Positions 46,203-54,555 of a stretch of DNA of 64,000 bases are shown here, one piece after another. The number at the start of each line of letters is the position of its first letter. Within the stretch, counting starts at the first letter, position 1. A model generated the notes under the pieces. That model saw only the letters and a program-made list of their open reading frames with translations, was not told where the DNA came from and ran no database searches. This DNA comes from Marinobacter confluentis (GTDB taxonomy: Bacteria > Pseudomonadota > Gammaproteobacteria > Pseudomonadales > Oleiphilaceae). The position numbers were made by a program, and so were the translations under genes. The stretch is from NCBI RefSeq assembly GCF_004785685.1, contig NZ_SRPF01000002.1:434001-498000 (forward strand), given 5' to 3'.

Positions 46203-46758
46203 TTCGCGCAAGCCGCTGGCGCAGGTCGTCGGCGCCAAGCTCCGCCATCACAGCGATGTTGCGCTCCGGAATGGCGTCCGGGTTTGGGTGGCTGTCCACC
46301 GCCCGTTCAACGCTGGCCTCACGAAGCAGATGCAGCATCGGATAGGGTGAGCGGTTGGTGTAGTTCTCCGCATCCTCGGCCCCGGTTCCGGCAAAGCGGT
46401 AGTCCGGGTGAAAGCTGGCCACCTGGTATATGCCCTCAAGCTCCAGGAGCTGAAGCAGGCCGTCCACAGCCGCCAGAAAATCGTTGTACTCATCAAAATC
46501 GGTCAGCACACCGGGGTGAATCAGCAAGGTGGTCTCGGTATCCGGATGTTCCTCCAGAAACCGCAGCTCTTCCTGCAAGCCTCGCAATAACGCTTCTTCT
46601 GAATCTGCTTCAGACACTGCAAACCGCACGCGATTGTTCACCAGCTCCCTGCGTGCAAAGGGGCACAGGTTCAGGCCGATCACAATCTCTTCCAGCCATT
46701 GCCGGCTGACTTGCTCAATCTGCAACTTATCCAAGTTATCTCCCTGACGCTGTTTCAA
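46183..46758 (-). CDS. DUF1415 family protein
   Basis: 191 aa, normal for DUF1415. Diagnostic stretches are [38 protein letters not shown] and [11 protein letters not shown], followed by [13 protein letters not shown]. The function is unknown. Its 3' end overlaps the end of the chemoreceptor gene by 20 bp in convergent orientation. Confidence 0.88.
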   Translation of the reverse strand: MKQRQGDNLDKLQIEQVSRQWLEEIVIGLNLCPFARRELVNNRVRFAVSEADSEEALLRGLQEELRFLEEHPDTETTLLIHPGVLTDFDEYNDFLAAVDGLLQLLELEGIYQVASFHPDYRFAGTGAEDAENYTNRSPYPMLHLLREASVERAVDSHPNPDAIPERNIAVMAELGADDLRQRLARIIAGNA

Positions 46759-46845
46759 CCATGGCCCCCAAAACCCTGAAAGTCATGATATGTTAAGCAA
46801 GCTTACAATAATAACGCGACAGCCAACGGATATCGGAGAAACAAC

Positions 46846-47751
46846 ATGGACGCACTGCGCACCCCCGACGAACGATTCAACCGCCTGCTGGACTACCCCT
46901 TTGAACCCCACTACATCGAGGTAGACGGCCTGCGCATGCACTACGTGGACGAAGGGCCGGCCGATGCCAAACCCATACTGATGATGCACGGCGAGCCATC
47001 CTGGTCCTACCTGTACCGCCACATGATCCCAATATGTGCCGCCGCCGGCCACCGGGTAATCGCGCCGGACCTGATCGGCTTTGGCAAATCCGACAAGCCC
47101 ACCGACATCACCGATTACAGCTACCAGCAACACATGGACTGGATGCAAAGCTTTCTGGACCAGACCGGCCTGACCGACATCACCCTCGTATGCCAGGACT
47201 GGGGCTCACTGCTGGGCTTGCGCCTGGCCGCGGAAAACCCCGACCGCTTCCGCGCCATCGTGCTGGGCAACGGCATGCTGCCCACCGGCGACCAGGCCTT
47301 GCCGAAAGCCTTCCAGATCTGGAAAAACTTCGCGATTTACAGCCCCTGGTTCCCCATCGCAAAAATCATCGACACCGGGAGCTTCAAAAAACTGGGGCCG
47401 GATGAAAAGCGCGCCTATGACGCCCCCTTCCCCAACAAAAAATACAAAGCCGGCGCCCGGGCCTTCCCCAAGCTGGTCCCCGCCTCACCCAACGACCCGG
47501 CCACCGAAGCCAACCGCGCCGCCTGGAAGGTTCTGGAGCAGTGGGAAAAACCCTTCCTGACCACCTTCAGCAACGGCGACCCGGTTACCCGCGGCGGCGA
47601 CAAGTACGTGCAGGAACGCGTTCCCGGCGCCAAAGGCCAACCCCATGTCACGCTCACCGGTGGCCATTTCCTGCAGGAAGATTCGCCCGTGCAGTTTGCG
47701 ACTGCCGTGAACGATTTGCTTGCGAGAATGGATGGTGGCGGATTGGGCTAG
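46846..47751 (+). CDS. Haloalkane dehalogenase (alpha/beta hydrolase)
   Basis: 301 aa. The oxyanion region MMHGEPSWSYLYRHM and nucleophile elbow LVCQDWGSLLG, with Asp as nucleophile followed by the halide-binding Trp, are hallmarks of haloalkane dehalogenases, as opposed to the Ser nucleophile of esterases. A probable catalytic acid is the Asp of TFSNGDPVTRGGD, and the His is in LTGGHFLQED. The enzyme hydrolyses carbon-halogen bonds to alcohol and halide. Position of the acid and the E-P-S-W sequence fit subfamily HLD-I. It stands alone with an upstream GGAGAAAC site; no dehydrogenase partners flank it. Confidence 0.88.
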   Translation: MDALRTPDERFNRLLDYPFEPHYIEVDGLRMHYVDEGPADAKPILMMHGEPSWSYLYRHMIPICAAAGHRVIAPDLIGFGKSDKPTDITDYSYQQHMDWMQSFLDQTGLTDITLVCQDWGSLLGLRLAAENPDRFRAIVLGNGMLPTGDQALPKAFQIWKNFAIYSPWFPIAKIIDTGSFKKLGPDEKRAYDAPFPNKKYKAGARAFPKLVPASPNDPATEANRAAWKVLEQWEKPFLTTFSNGDPVTRGGDKYVQERVPGAKGQPHVTLTGGHFLQEDSPVQFATAVNDLLARMDGGGLG

Positions 47752-48224
47752 AGACAGCAGGCCTTGTGTTTTTTACCGCTGCCGCACGGGCAGCGGTCAT
47801 TGCGGCCGGGATTAAGCCGGCCTTCCCGGGTGTCGCCCTGAAGGTAATACCAGCGCCCTGCTTCCTTGCGGAAATCGGAGTTCTCTTCCAGAAATCCCCA
47901 TCCGCTCCCGGCACGGTAGACTGCCCGAAAATGAACGCGGCCCGAATCACCTTCCTGCGAGCTCTGCAGGATCTGCAATGACGACCAGGCCGGTGAGCCT
48001 TCAAGACTGAGCGAAGCAGGCCGTGTACTTGAATGCCAGGTTGAACGAAGATAGTCCGGCAGGTCCAGTACAAACGCAGCAAAGCGGGAGCGCATCAGCG
48101 CTTCCGGCGTATCCGCCGCCTGCCCCTGGTGCAACGGCTGGCAGCATTGTAAATAAGGCTTCGCGCTGCCGCAGGGGCAGTGGCTCGTGTTCTGGGTTTG
48201 TTGCATTCCGGGCTCACAGTACAT
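47748..48224 (-). CDS. ychJ: YchJ-family protein (UPF0225, two SEC-C motifs)
   Basis: 158 aa. SEC-C zinc motifs occur at both ends: HCPCGSAKPYLQCC near residue 15 and NDRCPCGSGKKHKACCL at the C-terminus. The YchJ domain lies between, with TPEALMRSRFAAFVL and YLRSTWHSSTRP. The role is unknown; SEC-C motifs bind zinc and often protein partners. Its 3' end overlaps the dehalogenase stop by 4 bp, convergently. Confidence 0.9.
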   Translation of the reverse strand: MYCEPGMQQTQNTSHCPCGSAKPYLQCCQPLHQGQAADTPEALMRSRFAAFVLDLPDYLRSTWHSSTRPASLSLEGSPAWSSLQILQSSQEGDSGRVHFRAVYRAGSGWGFLEENSDFRKEAGRWYYLQGDTREGRLNPGRNDRCPCGSGKKHKACCL

Positions 48225-48296
48225 TTCTGGACGACTAATCGCAGTTTAAACATTACTTGGCCTGATCAGTCGACTGCAAACAATGCTTCATTTTCA

Positions 48297-48320
48297 CGCT
48301 TTTAAAAAAAAGCGAACACT
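48297..48320 (+). repeat. Degenerate copy of the 'CGCTTT' hairpin repeat (left border of accessory stretch)
   Basis: CGCTTTT (48297-48303) and AAAAGCG (48308-48314) form a 7-bp stem and continue as AACACT, resembling the right arms (AAAGCGAACAT) of the repeats at 49.7 and 50.3 kb. It sits in the 282-bp gap between ychJ and the first accessory gene. The left arm of the family (AATGTTCG) is not preserved, so the assignment is tentative. Confidence 0.35.
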
Positions 48321-48506
48321 CCATTCTGAGCTTGACGGCCCTGCAACGTTTTGCCTTTTCGCCGCTTCGCTCTGCCAAGGTTGCCGCATATTTTCAGCGT
48401 AAATTGCCAAGAAATTGATAATCATCGCAGCGTCAGAAGCCAATTCGTACTACGGTCAGCTTGGTTACACACGCACAATGCTCGCGCCTGGGTTCGGGAT
48501 GCGCCT

Positions 48507-49028
48507 ATGTATTTGACTGATACTTACAAAGTGGACAAGGCTGTCAACGGAACTTGGCAACTTAGAAGAGCTATATATCCCCGTCTGTACTGGTTCTGGG
48601 GAATTACAGCGGTATCGGCTGTTATTTTATTTTTTATTTGGGACAGACCCCGTTGGGAGCCTTACGTTTATTTTTTTGGCGGATGGATTGGTTTGATGGC
48701 TCTGGCTATTCCTTACCACGTGCTCAGGGACAAGCTGATAACGATTGAGAACGACGGTGCTGAATTCGTTCTTCGAGGAAAGCACTTTCTCGGGAAAAAA
48801 GGAAAACGGTTTTCAACCAAAGGCGTTTACCGGATCGGGAGAATTACTGTTTCCAGCGGTGATACGTCCAAAAATTATCACATGGAGGTTCGCACTGACG
48901 ACGGCCTTCGCTTCATGATGGGTATCAGCTCCCTTGGAAGCATGAAAGAGCAAGCGCTGATCGACCTTGGCAAGGACCTTGAGCGTAAGACCGAAGGCAA
49001 GTTGAAATACTCACCGCTCAACGCATAA
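48507..49028 (+). CDS. Hypothetical membrane protein, 173 aa
   Basis: No family recognised. Two hydrophobic helices (FWGITAVSAVILFFIWD and YVYFFGGWIGLMALAIPYHVL) occupy about residues 30-80. The rest is a soluble beta-rich domain that resembles a small PH-like fold (ITIENDGAEFVLRGKHFLG, YHMEVRTDDGLRFMMG). The start at 48507 (MYLTDTYKV) was preferred; the frame is open further upstream but that part reads like non-coding sequence. Base composition is AT-richer than its surroundings. It is 15 bp ahead of a second membrane gene of similar layout; the two probably act together. Confidence 0.65.
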   Translation: MYLTDTYKVDKAVNGTWQLRRAIYPRLYWFWGITAVSAVILFFIWDRPRWEPYVYFFGGWIGLMALAIPYHVLRDKLITIENDGAEFVLRGKHFLGKKGKRFSTKGVYRIGRITVSSGDTSKNYHMEVRTDDGLRFMMGISSLGSMKEQALIDLGKDLERKTEGKLKYSPLNA

Positions 49029-49043
49029 TCATGGGGTAGTGTA

Positions 49044-49619
49044 ATGGATGAAGTGACGAATCCGGCGAGCAATTACGTCAGACTGGAAATGGACATTTCC
49101 AACCATCAAATAGTCGCCTATCAGGATAATTATAAGGTACTAGGGTGGATTGTCTTGGGCGCATCATTCATGCCATTCCTTGCTTTGTTTACTGCACCGT
49201 GGCCAATTTTATTGTTTGTAATTCTGTTCTGGTTGGCGCTTGTTGCAGCTGGAATGACTCTGGTATTGAAAGAACGTCGACAACGTTGGGACCACTCTAC
49301 TCAAATGGTCGTTTTTGAAGCGAGGTGGCCGGGTAGTAAGTTTAAGCCGTCTAAAAAAATTCCGATTCACAAATTCGAAGACGTCCAGATAATGACCACG
49401 CCAAGAACGAATCAACGTGGGATCGAGGAAACCGGCCCCGGCGTTCTGGTAAGAGTCAGATATGAAAAGGATTCAAGGCATACCTATCCCGGAAAAAACT
49501 CTTGGAGAATTGGCAGTTTTCACAGCACAGAATATGCCGAGGATGCCGAATATCTCGCTCAAAAGGTAGCTCAGGTATGTGGCGTTCCTGTTAGAAACAG
49601 TTTGGCGAGTAGAGGCTGA
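49044..49619 (+). CDS. Hypothetical membrane protein, 191 aa
   Basis: No family recognised. Two adjacent transmembrane helices lie at about residues 33-75 (VLGWIVLGASFMPFLALF, ILLFVILFWLALVAAGMTLVL). The C-terminal part is a basic, beta-rich soluble domain (VVFEARWPGSKFKPSKKIP, VRVRYEKDSRHTYPGKNSWR). It repeats the architecture of the gene just upstream, which suggests an ancient duplication or a heteromeric pair. A copy of the AATGTTCGCTTTGC repeat begins 48 bp after its stop. Confidence 0.65.
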   Translation: MDEVTNPASNYVRLEMDISNHQIVAYQDNYKVLGWIVLGASFMPFLALFTAPWPILLFVILFWLALVAAGMTLVLKERRQRWDHSTQMVVFEARWPGSKFKPSKKIPIHKFEDVQIMTTPRTNQRGIEETGPGVLVRVRYEKDSRHTYPGKNSWRIGSFHSTEYAEDAEYLAQKVAQVCGVPVRNSLASRG

Positions 49620-49666
49620 ATTACTGTGAATAAAACCGAAAACTCAGGTAACAAGGTGCACCATCT

Positions 49667-49726
49667 GAATGTTCGCTTTGCGACCAATGCTACTCGCGGA
49701 CCTCAGCTAAAAAAGCGGGACATAAC
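49667..49726 (+). repeat. Cassette-like 3' repeat, copy B
   Basis: GAATGTTCGCTTTGCGACCA begins the element, and an imperfect right arm AAAGCGGGACAT lies at 49713-49724. The arms can pair (AATGTtCGCTTT with AAAGCGgGACATaa). It lies 48 bp behind the second membrane-protein gene, in the same orientation as copies at 50305, 51858 and 52749. Confidence 0.7.
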
Positions 49727-49802
49727 GGTATTTCCGTCGTATTGACTTTCAGAACCGGTACATTTCACCCAACCAATTTTCCGGAACGAATGGAGGCCTA
49801 CC

Positions 49803-50291
49803 GTGAGCAATCCTTTGGCAGGCGACACTGACATCACATTTCTCCAGCAGGCCATTCAACAAGCCCTGGCATCGGTTGACGATGGCGGAGCCCCGTTTGG
49901 CGCTCTGGTGGTTCATAACAACAAAGTCATTGCGCAAGCGGGTAACAGGGTAAAGCAGGATTTCGACGCCACTGCCCACGCTGAAGTAGCGGCAATACGC
50001 AAGGCCGGCCAGAAGCTGGGCGATGCCCAGATGCCGGAAGCAACCCTGTATTCAAGCTGCGAGCCCTGTCCCATGTGCCTGGCGGCCGCCCACTGGGCTC
50101 GAATCCCGCGCATTGTATTTGCTGCCTCTCAAGAAACTGCGAATGAGGCCGGCTTTGCCGACGGCAACATTGCAGAGCAGCTCTATGGCCAGATTCATCC
50201 TGCACGGGCCGAGCAATTGGGATTGGTTCATATCGAGTTAGAGAACTCGGGTGCCCCTTTTCAGGCTTGGCTAAACGTTTCTAGCCGCTAG
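49803..50291 (+). CDS. Nucleoside/guanine deaminase-like protein (CMP/dCMP deaminase family)
   Basis: 162 aa. The zinc site is intact: HAEVAAIRKA (ligand His and catalytic Glu) and SSCEPCPMCLAAAHWARI (two ligand Cys). GAPFGALVVHNNKVIAQAGNRV is typical of the guanine deaminase/tRNA adenosine deaminase branch. It probably hydrolyses a purine base or nucleoside amine. GTG start with GGAGG 6 bp upstream. The gene is flanked on both sides by repeat copies (B and C), as a one-gene cassette would be. Confidence 0.88.
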   Translation: MSNPLAGDTDITFLQQAIQQALASVDDGGAPFGALVVHNNKVIAQAGNRVKQDFDATAHAEVAAIRKAGQKLGDAQMPEATLYSSCEPCPMCLAAAHWARIPRIVFAASQETANEAGFADGNIAEQLYGQIHPARAEQLGLVHIELENSGAPFQAWLNVSSR

Positions 50292-50745
50292 CATCATCAA
50301 ATCTGAATGTTCGTTCTGCAACCAAGATCCACTCCGAACTCAACTAAACAAAAGCGAACATCCTTACACCCTCACCTAAGGTGCTGTTATAGGTCACCGC
50401 TGGTAAAAGCATTTTTCTTCTTTCTGATGTCCTCGGTAACGTGGTTAGAATCCAAGCTACGCGATAGTTCCGGTAAAACAGTGACGTGATTGCACAACGC
50501 TATTTGAGGCATATCTATAGATAGGCTGCCAACGGCATCTCAATTCCCTATCCGATCAGGCAGGCACATAATGAGGTTGCACAATTTATGTGTCGAGATA
50601 TTTTACACTAATTTAAATGCAAACCCATAAAAAACTGAAAATAATGCAAATTAAATGCTGGCATTTTCTATGCTTTAGTTTTCTCTGGTTACGTTTCGTT
50701 ATTAGCTCGGAATGAGAATTGCCTAGAACTAATAGGAGATTGGAT
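50292..50745. other. AT-rich non-coding gap before the PEP-CTERM gene
   Basis: 454 bp. It begins with repeat copy C (50305-50362). The rest is strikingly AT-rich (for example near 50585-50660, with TTTTACACTAATTTAAATG) and contains no convincing coding frame. It ends in the AGGAG ribosome-binding site of the next gene. Confidence 0.6.
50305..50362 (+). repeat. Cassette-like 3' repeat, copy C
   Basis: GAATGTTCGTTCTGCAACCA is followed by a right arm CAAAAGCGAACAT (50349-50361). ATGTTCG and CGAACAT are exact inverted repeats. The copy starts 14 bp after the stop of the deaminase gene, in the same orientation as the other copies. Confidence 0.7.
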
Positions 50746-51471
50746 GTGAAATACTTGAGGCAGTTGGCTATCGCACTAACCATGGCAACCCCCGCCATAT
50801 CAGACGCTTACAGTCTGGATGAGACCACCAGAATAGTTACAGATCAAGACAGCGGGACAGAGTGGCTTCAGTGGACTGAAACCATCGGCATGGCAGTCGA
50901 TGACGATTTCAGCAGCATTCAAGGTGGTGGCTGGAGTGTCGCTTCCAACGAACAAATGTCAGCATTGTATGACGCTTTTTTTCCATCCATCGTTTGGGAC
51001 GCCGATGAGAATACCAGCCAATTCTCTTATGGTATTACGACCTACGGCGACGGCATTGATAATGCGTTCAAGTTTGGAGAGTTGTTTGGTTGGACTTACG
51101 CGAGGGACTCAAAGAGTGTTCAGACTGGCCGGCCATTCGAATACTCAACAGGTTTCAACGCTACCTACGCATATTTTGGAAATGATTTAGATGGCGATGG
51201 TCGAATCAATAGAACATCAGTTTTATCAGAAAGCATCTTCGATAACCCTGAAAATGGGGTATACAGAGAACGAGCCGAATACTTCGACCTAACATCTGAT
51301 AATTATTCACCTGGAGGTACTTACTTTGGTGGCGGAGTTGCGCTGGTCCGAACAACGCCCACAACAAAAGTCCCTGAGCCCAGCACTCTTGCCTTGCTTG
51401 GCTTGGGCCTGGCTGGCTTAACATACGCGCGCAGAAAATCGCGGTCGAGGGTCTATTCAATCCATTCCTAA
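50746..51471 (+). CDS. PEP-CTERM sorting-domain protein
   Basis: 241 aa exported protein. The N-terminus MKYLRQLAIALTMATPAIS is a signal peptide. The body (DETTRIVTDQDSGTEWLQW..., a repeated aromatic/acidic pattern) resembles exported PEP-CTERM proteins of unknown function. The C-terminus is the classic sorting signal: VPEPSTLALLGLGLAGL, a hydrophobic helix and the basic tail YARRKSRSR. An exosortase/EpsH system would process it; none is in the window. GTG start with AGGAG 7 bp away. Base composition is lower-GC than the core genome. Confidence 0.88.
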   Translation: MKYLRQLAIALTMATPAISDAYSLDETTRIVTDQDSGTEWLQWTETIGMAVDDDFSSIQGGGWSVASNEQMSALYDAFFPSIVWDADENTSQFSYGITTYGDGIDNAFKFGELFGWTYARDSKSVQTGRPFEYSTGFNATYAYFGNDLDGDGRINRTSVLSESIFDNPENGVYRERAEYFDLTSDNYSPGGTYFGGGVALVRTTPTTKVPEPSTLALLGLGLAGLTYARRKSRSRVYSIHS

Positions 51472-51496
51472 CTCCGTCGGGTTGCATTGAACAGAA

Positions 51497-51575
51497 GGTG
51501 TCAGACGAAGCATTTCGGCGTCGGTCCAACGATCATATTTCGTTCCGCCGTTCAGTCTTAAACTCGTCTGACACC
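51497..51575. repeat. Inverted repeat GGTGTCAGACGA/TCGTCTGACACC
   Basis: GGTGTCAGACGA at 51497-51508 is the exact reverse complement of 51564-51575, with a 55-base loop. It follows the PEP-CTERM gene by 26 bp. It could be a terminator-like hairpin or the 3' recombination site of that cassette-like gene; its sequence differs from the AATGTTCGCTTT family. Confidence 0.6.
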
Positions 51576-51857
51576 ACTTTTCGCGCAGACTTAGGAAGGT
51601 CTTTTAGGTTTACTTACCAATATAAACTTTACTCCCCTTAAAAATTGCCGATGATTCTCTGTTTGATTAAACGATACGAATTTCGGCTTTTGAGCTTACG
51701 ATTGCTTTTAATATCCAGCTCCTGTCGACCATGCAAGCGAAGTCAACCAAATGTTTGGACTTACCCGGGTTCTAGTATACTCCTGGCCTATGATTAAGCT
51801 ATGCCCCAAAGGCACGACATATCCGAACCTCAAAATTGACCTTCGTGACTGGGATCT

Positions 51858-51913
51858 TAATGTCCGCTTTGCGACCAAGCCCGGCTCCCCAAACTCTTAA
51901 GCAAAAGCGTTAA
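51858..51913 (+). repeat. Cassette-like 3' repeat, copy D
   Basis: TAATGTCCGCTTTGCGACCA begins the element and GCAAAAGCGTTAA (51901-51913) is its imperfect right arm: GCTTTTGC-like pairing with a 28-base middle. Same orientation as copies B and C, but 387 bp after the nearest gene. Confidence 0.65.
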
Positions 51914-52049
51914 TCTGGTCAGCTTGTGAGGCGGGACACTGGGTATGAGCGGCACCCCGTTGGTTTTCTGGCATGACCTGCAGCCGGGTAAGGCAACTGG
52001 CGCCAACATACTGCGAACAAATACACTCGGGAATTAATGGGCGAGCACA

Positions 52050-52322
52050 ATGACAAACAGAGTTGATATTTATTACTGCACAGGGTGCCGGTGGCTGCTT
52101 CGTTCGGCCTGGATGGCACAGGAACTGCTGACCACCTTCGAAGGCGAGCTGGATTCGCTGGCATTGCATCCGGGAAGCGGTGGAATTTTCGAGGTGTGGG
52201 TTAATGAAAAGCGGATCTGGTCCCGCAAGGAGCAAGGGGGATTTCCGGAGATCAAGGTGCTAAAGCAATTGGTGCGGGACGAAATCGACCCTGAACGCTC
52301 GCTCGGACACGTGGATCGATGA
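52050..52322 (+). CDS. SelT/SelW/SelH (Rdx) family protein
   Basis: 90 aa, typical for bacterial SelW-like proteins. The thioredoxin-like redox motif is a CxxC: IYYCTGCRWLLRSAWMAQ, at residues 10-13; cysteine replaces the selenocysteine of vertebrate SelW. GSGGIFEVWVNEKRIWSRKEQGGFPEI completes the family pattern. A redox role is inferred. The next gene overlaps its stop by 4 bp (ATGA), so a coupled pair. Confidence 0.88.
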   Translation: MTNRVDIYYCTGCRWLLRSAWMAQELLTTFEGELDSLALHPGSGGIFEVWVNEKRIWSRKEQGGFPEIKVLKQLVRDEIDPERSLGHVDR

Positions 52323-52726
52323 AGTCAGGGATTAATAAGTCCGCCCCGGCTCTCCTTAAAGCTCGCCTCATGCTGGTGGTGATAGGAATCATCCTACCCT
52401 ACCTGGCACGCTTGCCTCGGGGCTCTGAATGGCTTGGGCAGTACACCGACGCCGGTCTGAGCGGCTGGTTGTTAATCAGTGGCTTAAATGCCATTGCCTG
52501 GGGTGCCATCCTTGCTATCAGCTTTACGTATGAACGGCCTGCTTCGCTGATCGCGCCATGCTTACTAGGTTTCGGCTATTTAGCCTGGTCGCATGGCACA
52601 CTGGATTTGAGTACGAACCCAAATGCTCCGATCGCACTGGTGATTATCCCGGTCTACGCGCTTTTACCGATTGGAGTGGGCGGGGTAATTGGCTTTGTCA
52701 TGGATCGCATTTTTCGGCGCAGTTAA
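52319..52726 (+). CDS. Hypothetical small membrane protein
   Basis: 135 aa, no family recognised. Four hydrophobic helices are predicted (MLVVIGIILPYLARL; GWLLISGLNAIAWGAILAI; LIAPCLLGFGYLAW; ALVIIPVYALLPIGVGGVIGFVM), ending in a basic tail. It is co-translated with the SelW-like gene. A repeat copy (F) begins 22 bp after its stop. Confidence 0.7.
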   Translation: MKSGINKSAPALLKARLMLVVIGIILPYLARLPRGSEWLGQYTDAGLSGWLLISGLNAIAWGAILAISFTYERPASLIAPCLLGFGYLAWSHGTLDLSTNPNAPIALVIIPVYALLPIGVGGVIGFVMDRIFRRS

Positions 52727-52748
52727 GGGCCGGCGCCATTCCCAAACC

Positions 52749-52771
52749 TGAACGCTCGCTTTGCAACCAAG
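52749..52771 (+). repeat. Cassette-like 3' repeat, copy F (left arm only)
   Basis: CTGAACGCTCGCTTTGCAAC matches the left arms of copies B-D. The right arm is missing because the sequence runs straight into the 3' end of ybiT at 52782. It marks the right edge of the accessory stretch. Confidence 0.6.
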
Positions 52772-52781
52772 TCAGCAGTCC

Positions 52782-54368
52782 TCAGTAATACCCCTGGCTC
52801 CGCAGATAGTCATCATAACTACCACTGAAATCCGTCACGCCTTCACCGGAAAGATCCAGAATGCGCGTGGCCAGGGACGACACAAATTCCCGGTCATGGC
52901 TGACAAAAATCAGTGTGCCCGGGTAGTTTTCCAGCGCCAGGTTCAACGCCTCGATGGATTCCATATCCAGGTGGTTGGTGGGCTCATCCATCAGCAGCAC
53001 ATTCGGCTTCTGCAGAATCAGTTTGCCGAACAGCATTCGGCCTTCCTCGCCACCGGAAATCACCTTCACCGACTTGCCAATCTCATCACCGGAAAACAGC
53101 ATCCGCCCCAGCGTTCCGCGCACCATCTGCTCACCGTCCGGCGTCCACTGGGCCATCCAGTCGGCCAGGGTCATGTCGTTGGCAAAATCGTCGGAATGGT
53201 CCTGGGCGTAGTAGCCCACCTGAGCGCTATCGGTCCACTTCACCTCGCCGCTGTCCGGCACCATTTTTCCGGCCAGGCACTGCATCAGCGTGGTTTTACC
53301 GATGCCGTTGGGACCGATGATAGCCACCCGTTCCCCGGCTTCCACTTTCAGATCCAGATTATTGAACAGCGGATCGTTCTCGAATCCTTTGCTAAAGCCG
53401 TGCAACGTTACCGCCTGGCGATGCAGTTTCTTGGTCTGCTCGAAGCGGATAAAGGGGCTCACGCGGCTGGAGGGCTTTACTTCCTCAAGCTGGATCTTGT
53501 CGATCTGACGGGCACGGGAAGTCGCCTGCTTGGCTTTGGACGCGTTGGCCGAGAAGCGGCTGACAAACTGCTGCAGTTCGGCAATCTCTTTCTTCTTCTT
53601 GGCGTTATCCGACAGCATGCGCTCGCGGGCCTGGGTGGCGGCGGTCATGTACTCGTCGTAGTTGCCCGGGAACAGGCGCAGCTCACCGTAGTCCAGGTCC
53701 GCCATGTGGGTGCACACGCTATTCAGGAAGTGGCGGTCGTGGGAAATGATGATCATGGTGCTGTTGCGGGCCACCAGAATGTTTTCCAGCCAGCGGATAG
53801 TGTTGATGTCCAGGTGGTTGGTGGGCTCGTCCAGCAACAGGATATCCGGGTCGGAAAACAGTGCCTGGGCCAGCAGCACACGCAGCTTCCACCCTGGGGC
53901 AATAGCACTCATCAGGCCATTGTGCTGGCTTTCGGGAATATCCAGCCCCAACAGCAGTTCGCCGGCCCGGGCTTCAGCGGTATAGCCATCCAGCTCGGCA
54001 AACTGGACTTCAAGGTCCGCCACCGCCATGCCGTCTTCCTCGCTCATCTCCGCCAGCGAGTAGATGCGGTCGCGCTCCGCCTTCACCTGCCAGAGCTCTT
54101 CGTGTCCCATAATCACCGTATCCAGAACGGTACAGTCTTCATAACCGTACTGGTTCTGGCGCAGCTTACCCAAGCGCTGGTTGTGGTCCAGCATCACCTG
54201 ACCGGCGGACGGCTCCAGATCTCCACCCAGGATTTTCATAAAGGTGGATTTGCCGCAACCATTGGCACCAATCAGGCCGTAGCGGTTGCCGTTACCAAAT
54301 TTGACCGACACGTTTTCGAATAACGGGCGGGCGCCAAACTGCATGGTGATGTTTGCGGTGGAAATCAA
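52782..54368 (-). CDS. ybiT: ABC-F family ATPase YbiT
   Basis: 528 aa, two ABC domains joined by the ABC-F linker, no membrane part. First Walker [13 protein letters not shown], first Walker [14 protein letters not shown]; second Walker [12 protein letters not shown], second signature [13 protein letters not shown] and Walker [13 protein letters not shown]. Sequences such as [18 protein letters not shown] and [18 protein letters not shown] match E. coli YbiT closely. ABC-F proteins act on the ribosome. The start codon is TTG at 54368; alignment of the N-terminus with YbiT (ITMQF at the same distance from the start) supports it. Confidence 0.93.
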   Translation of the reverse strand: MISTANITMQFGARPLFENVSVKFGNGNRYGLIGANGCGKSTFMKILGGDLEPSAGQVMLDHNQRLGKLRQNQYGYEDCTVLDTVIMGHEELWQVKAERDRIYSLAEMSEEDGMAVADLEVQFAELDGYTAEARAGELLLGLDIPESQHNGLMSAIAPGWKLRVLLAQALFSDPDILLLDEPTNHLDINTIRWLENILVARNSTMIIISHDRHFLNSVCTHMADLDYGELRLFPGNYDEYMTAATQARERMLSDNAKKKKEIAELQQFVSRFSANASKAKQATSRARQIDKIQLEEVKPSSRVSPFIRFEQTKKLHRQAVTLHGFSKGFENDPLFNNLDLKVEAGERVAIIGPNGIGKTTLMQCLAGKMVPDSGEVKWTDSAQVGYYAQDHSDDFANDMTLADWMAQWTPDGEQMVRGTLGRMLFSGDEIGKSVKVISGGEEGRMLFGKLILQKPNVLLMDEPTNHLDMESIEALNLALENYPGTLIFVSHDREFVSSLATRILDLSGEGVTDFSGSYDDYLRSQGYY

Positions 54369-54555
54369 AGGAACAATCCGTCATCAGGTGAATGCCCGGT
54401 TACACACCGGAACGAAAGGCGCGCATTGTACAGATTTCAGGCACAAACCGTGAGGCCGCAATAACACGGATAAAAAGGGCTTGCCTGAAATCGCTGTGGC
54501 GGGCAGCATTCAGGTTCGTGTAATTACGTAAAAAGCTAAATGAGGAAACATCACC

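Larger units (their letters stand above)
51472..52049. other. Non-coding gap with inverted repeats
   Basis: 578 bp with no convincing gene. It holds a 12-bp perfect inverted repeat (51497-51575), AT-rich sequence to about 51800, and repeat copy D (51858-51913). A minus-strand open frame across its right end is the shadow of the SelW-like gene. Confidence 0.6.

Noticed and set aside
51897-52235. Minus-strand open frame of 112 codons
   Set aside because: Antisense to the SelW-like gene and lacking a ribosome-binding site.
48297-52771. CRISPR array
   Set aside because: The repeats are few, hundreds of bases apart and separated by genes, with no regular spacers and no cas genes.
52761-54323. 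A 520-codon open frame on the plus strand
   Set aside because: Antisense shadow of the YbiT gene, which has both ABC domains intact.
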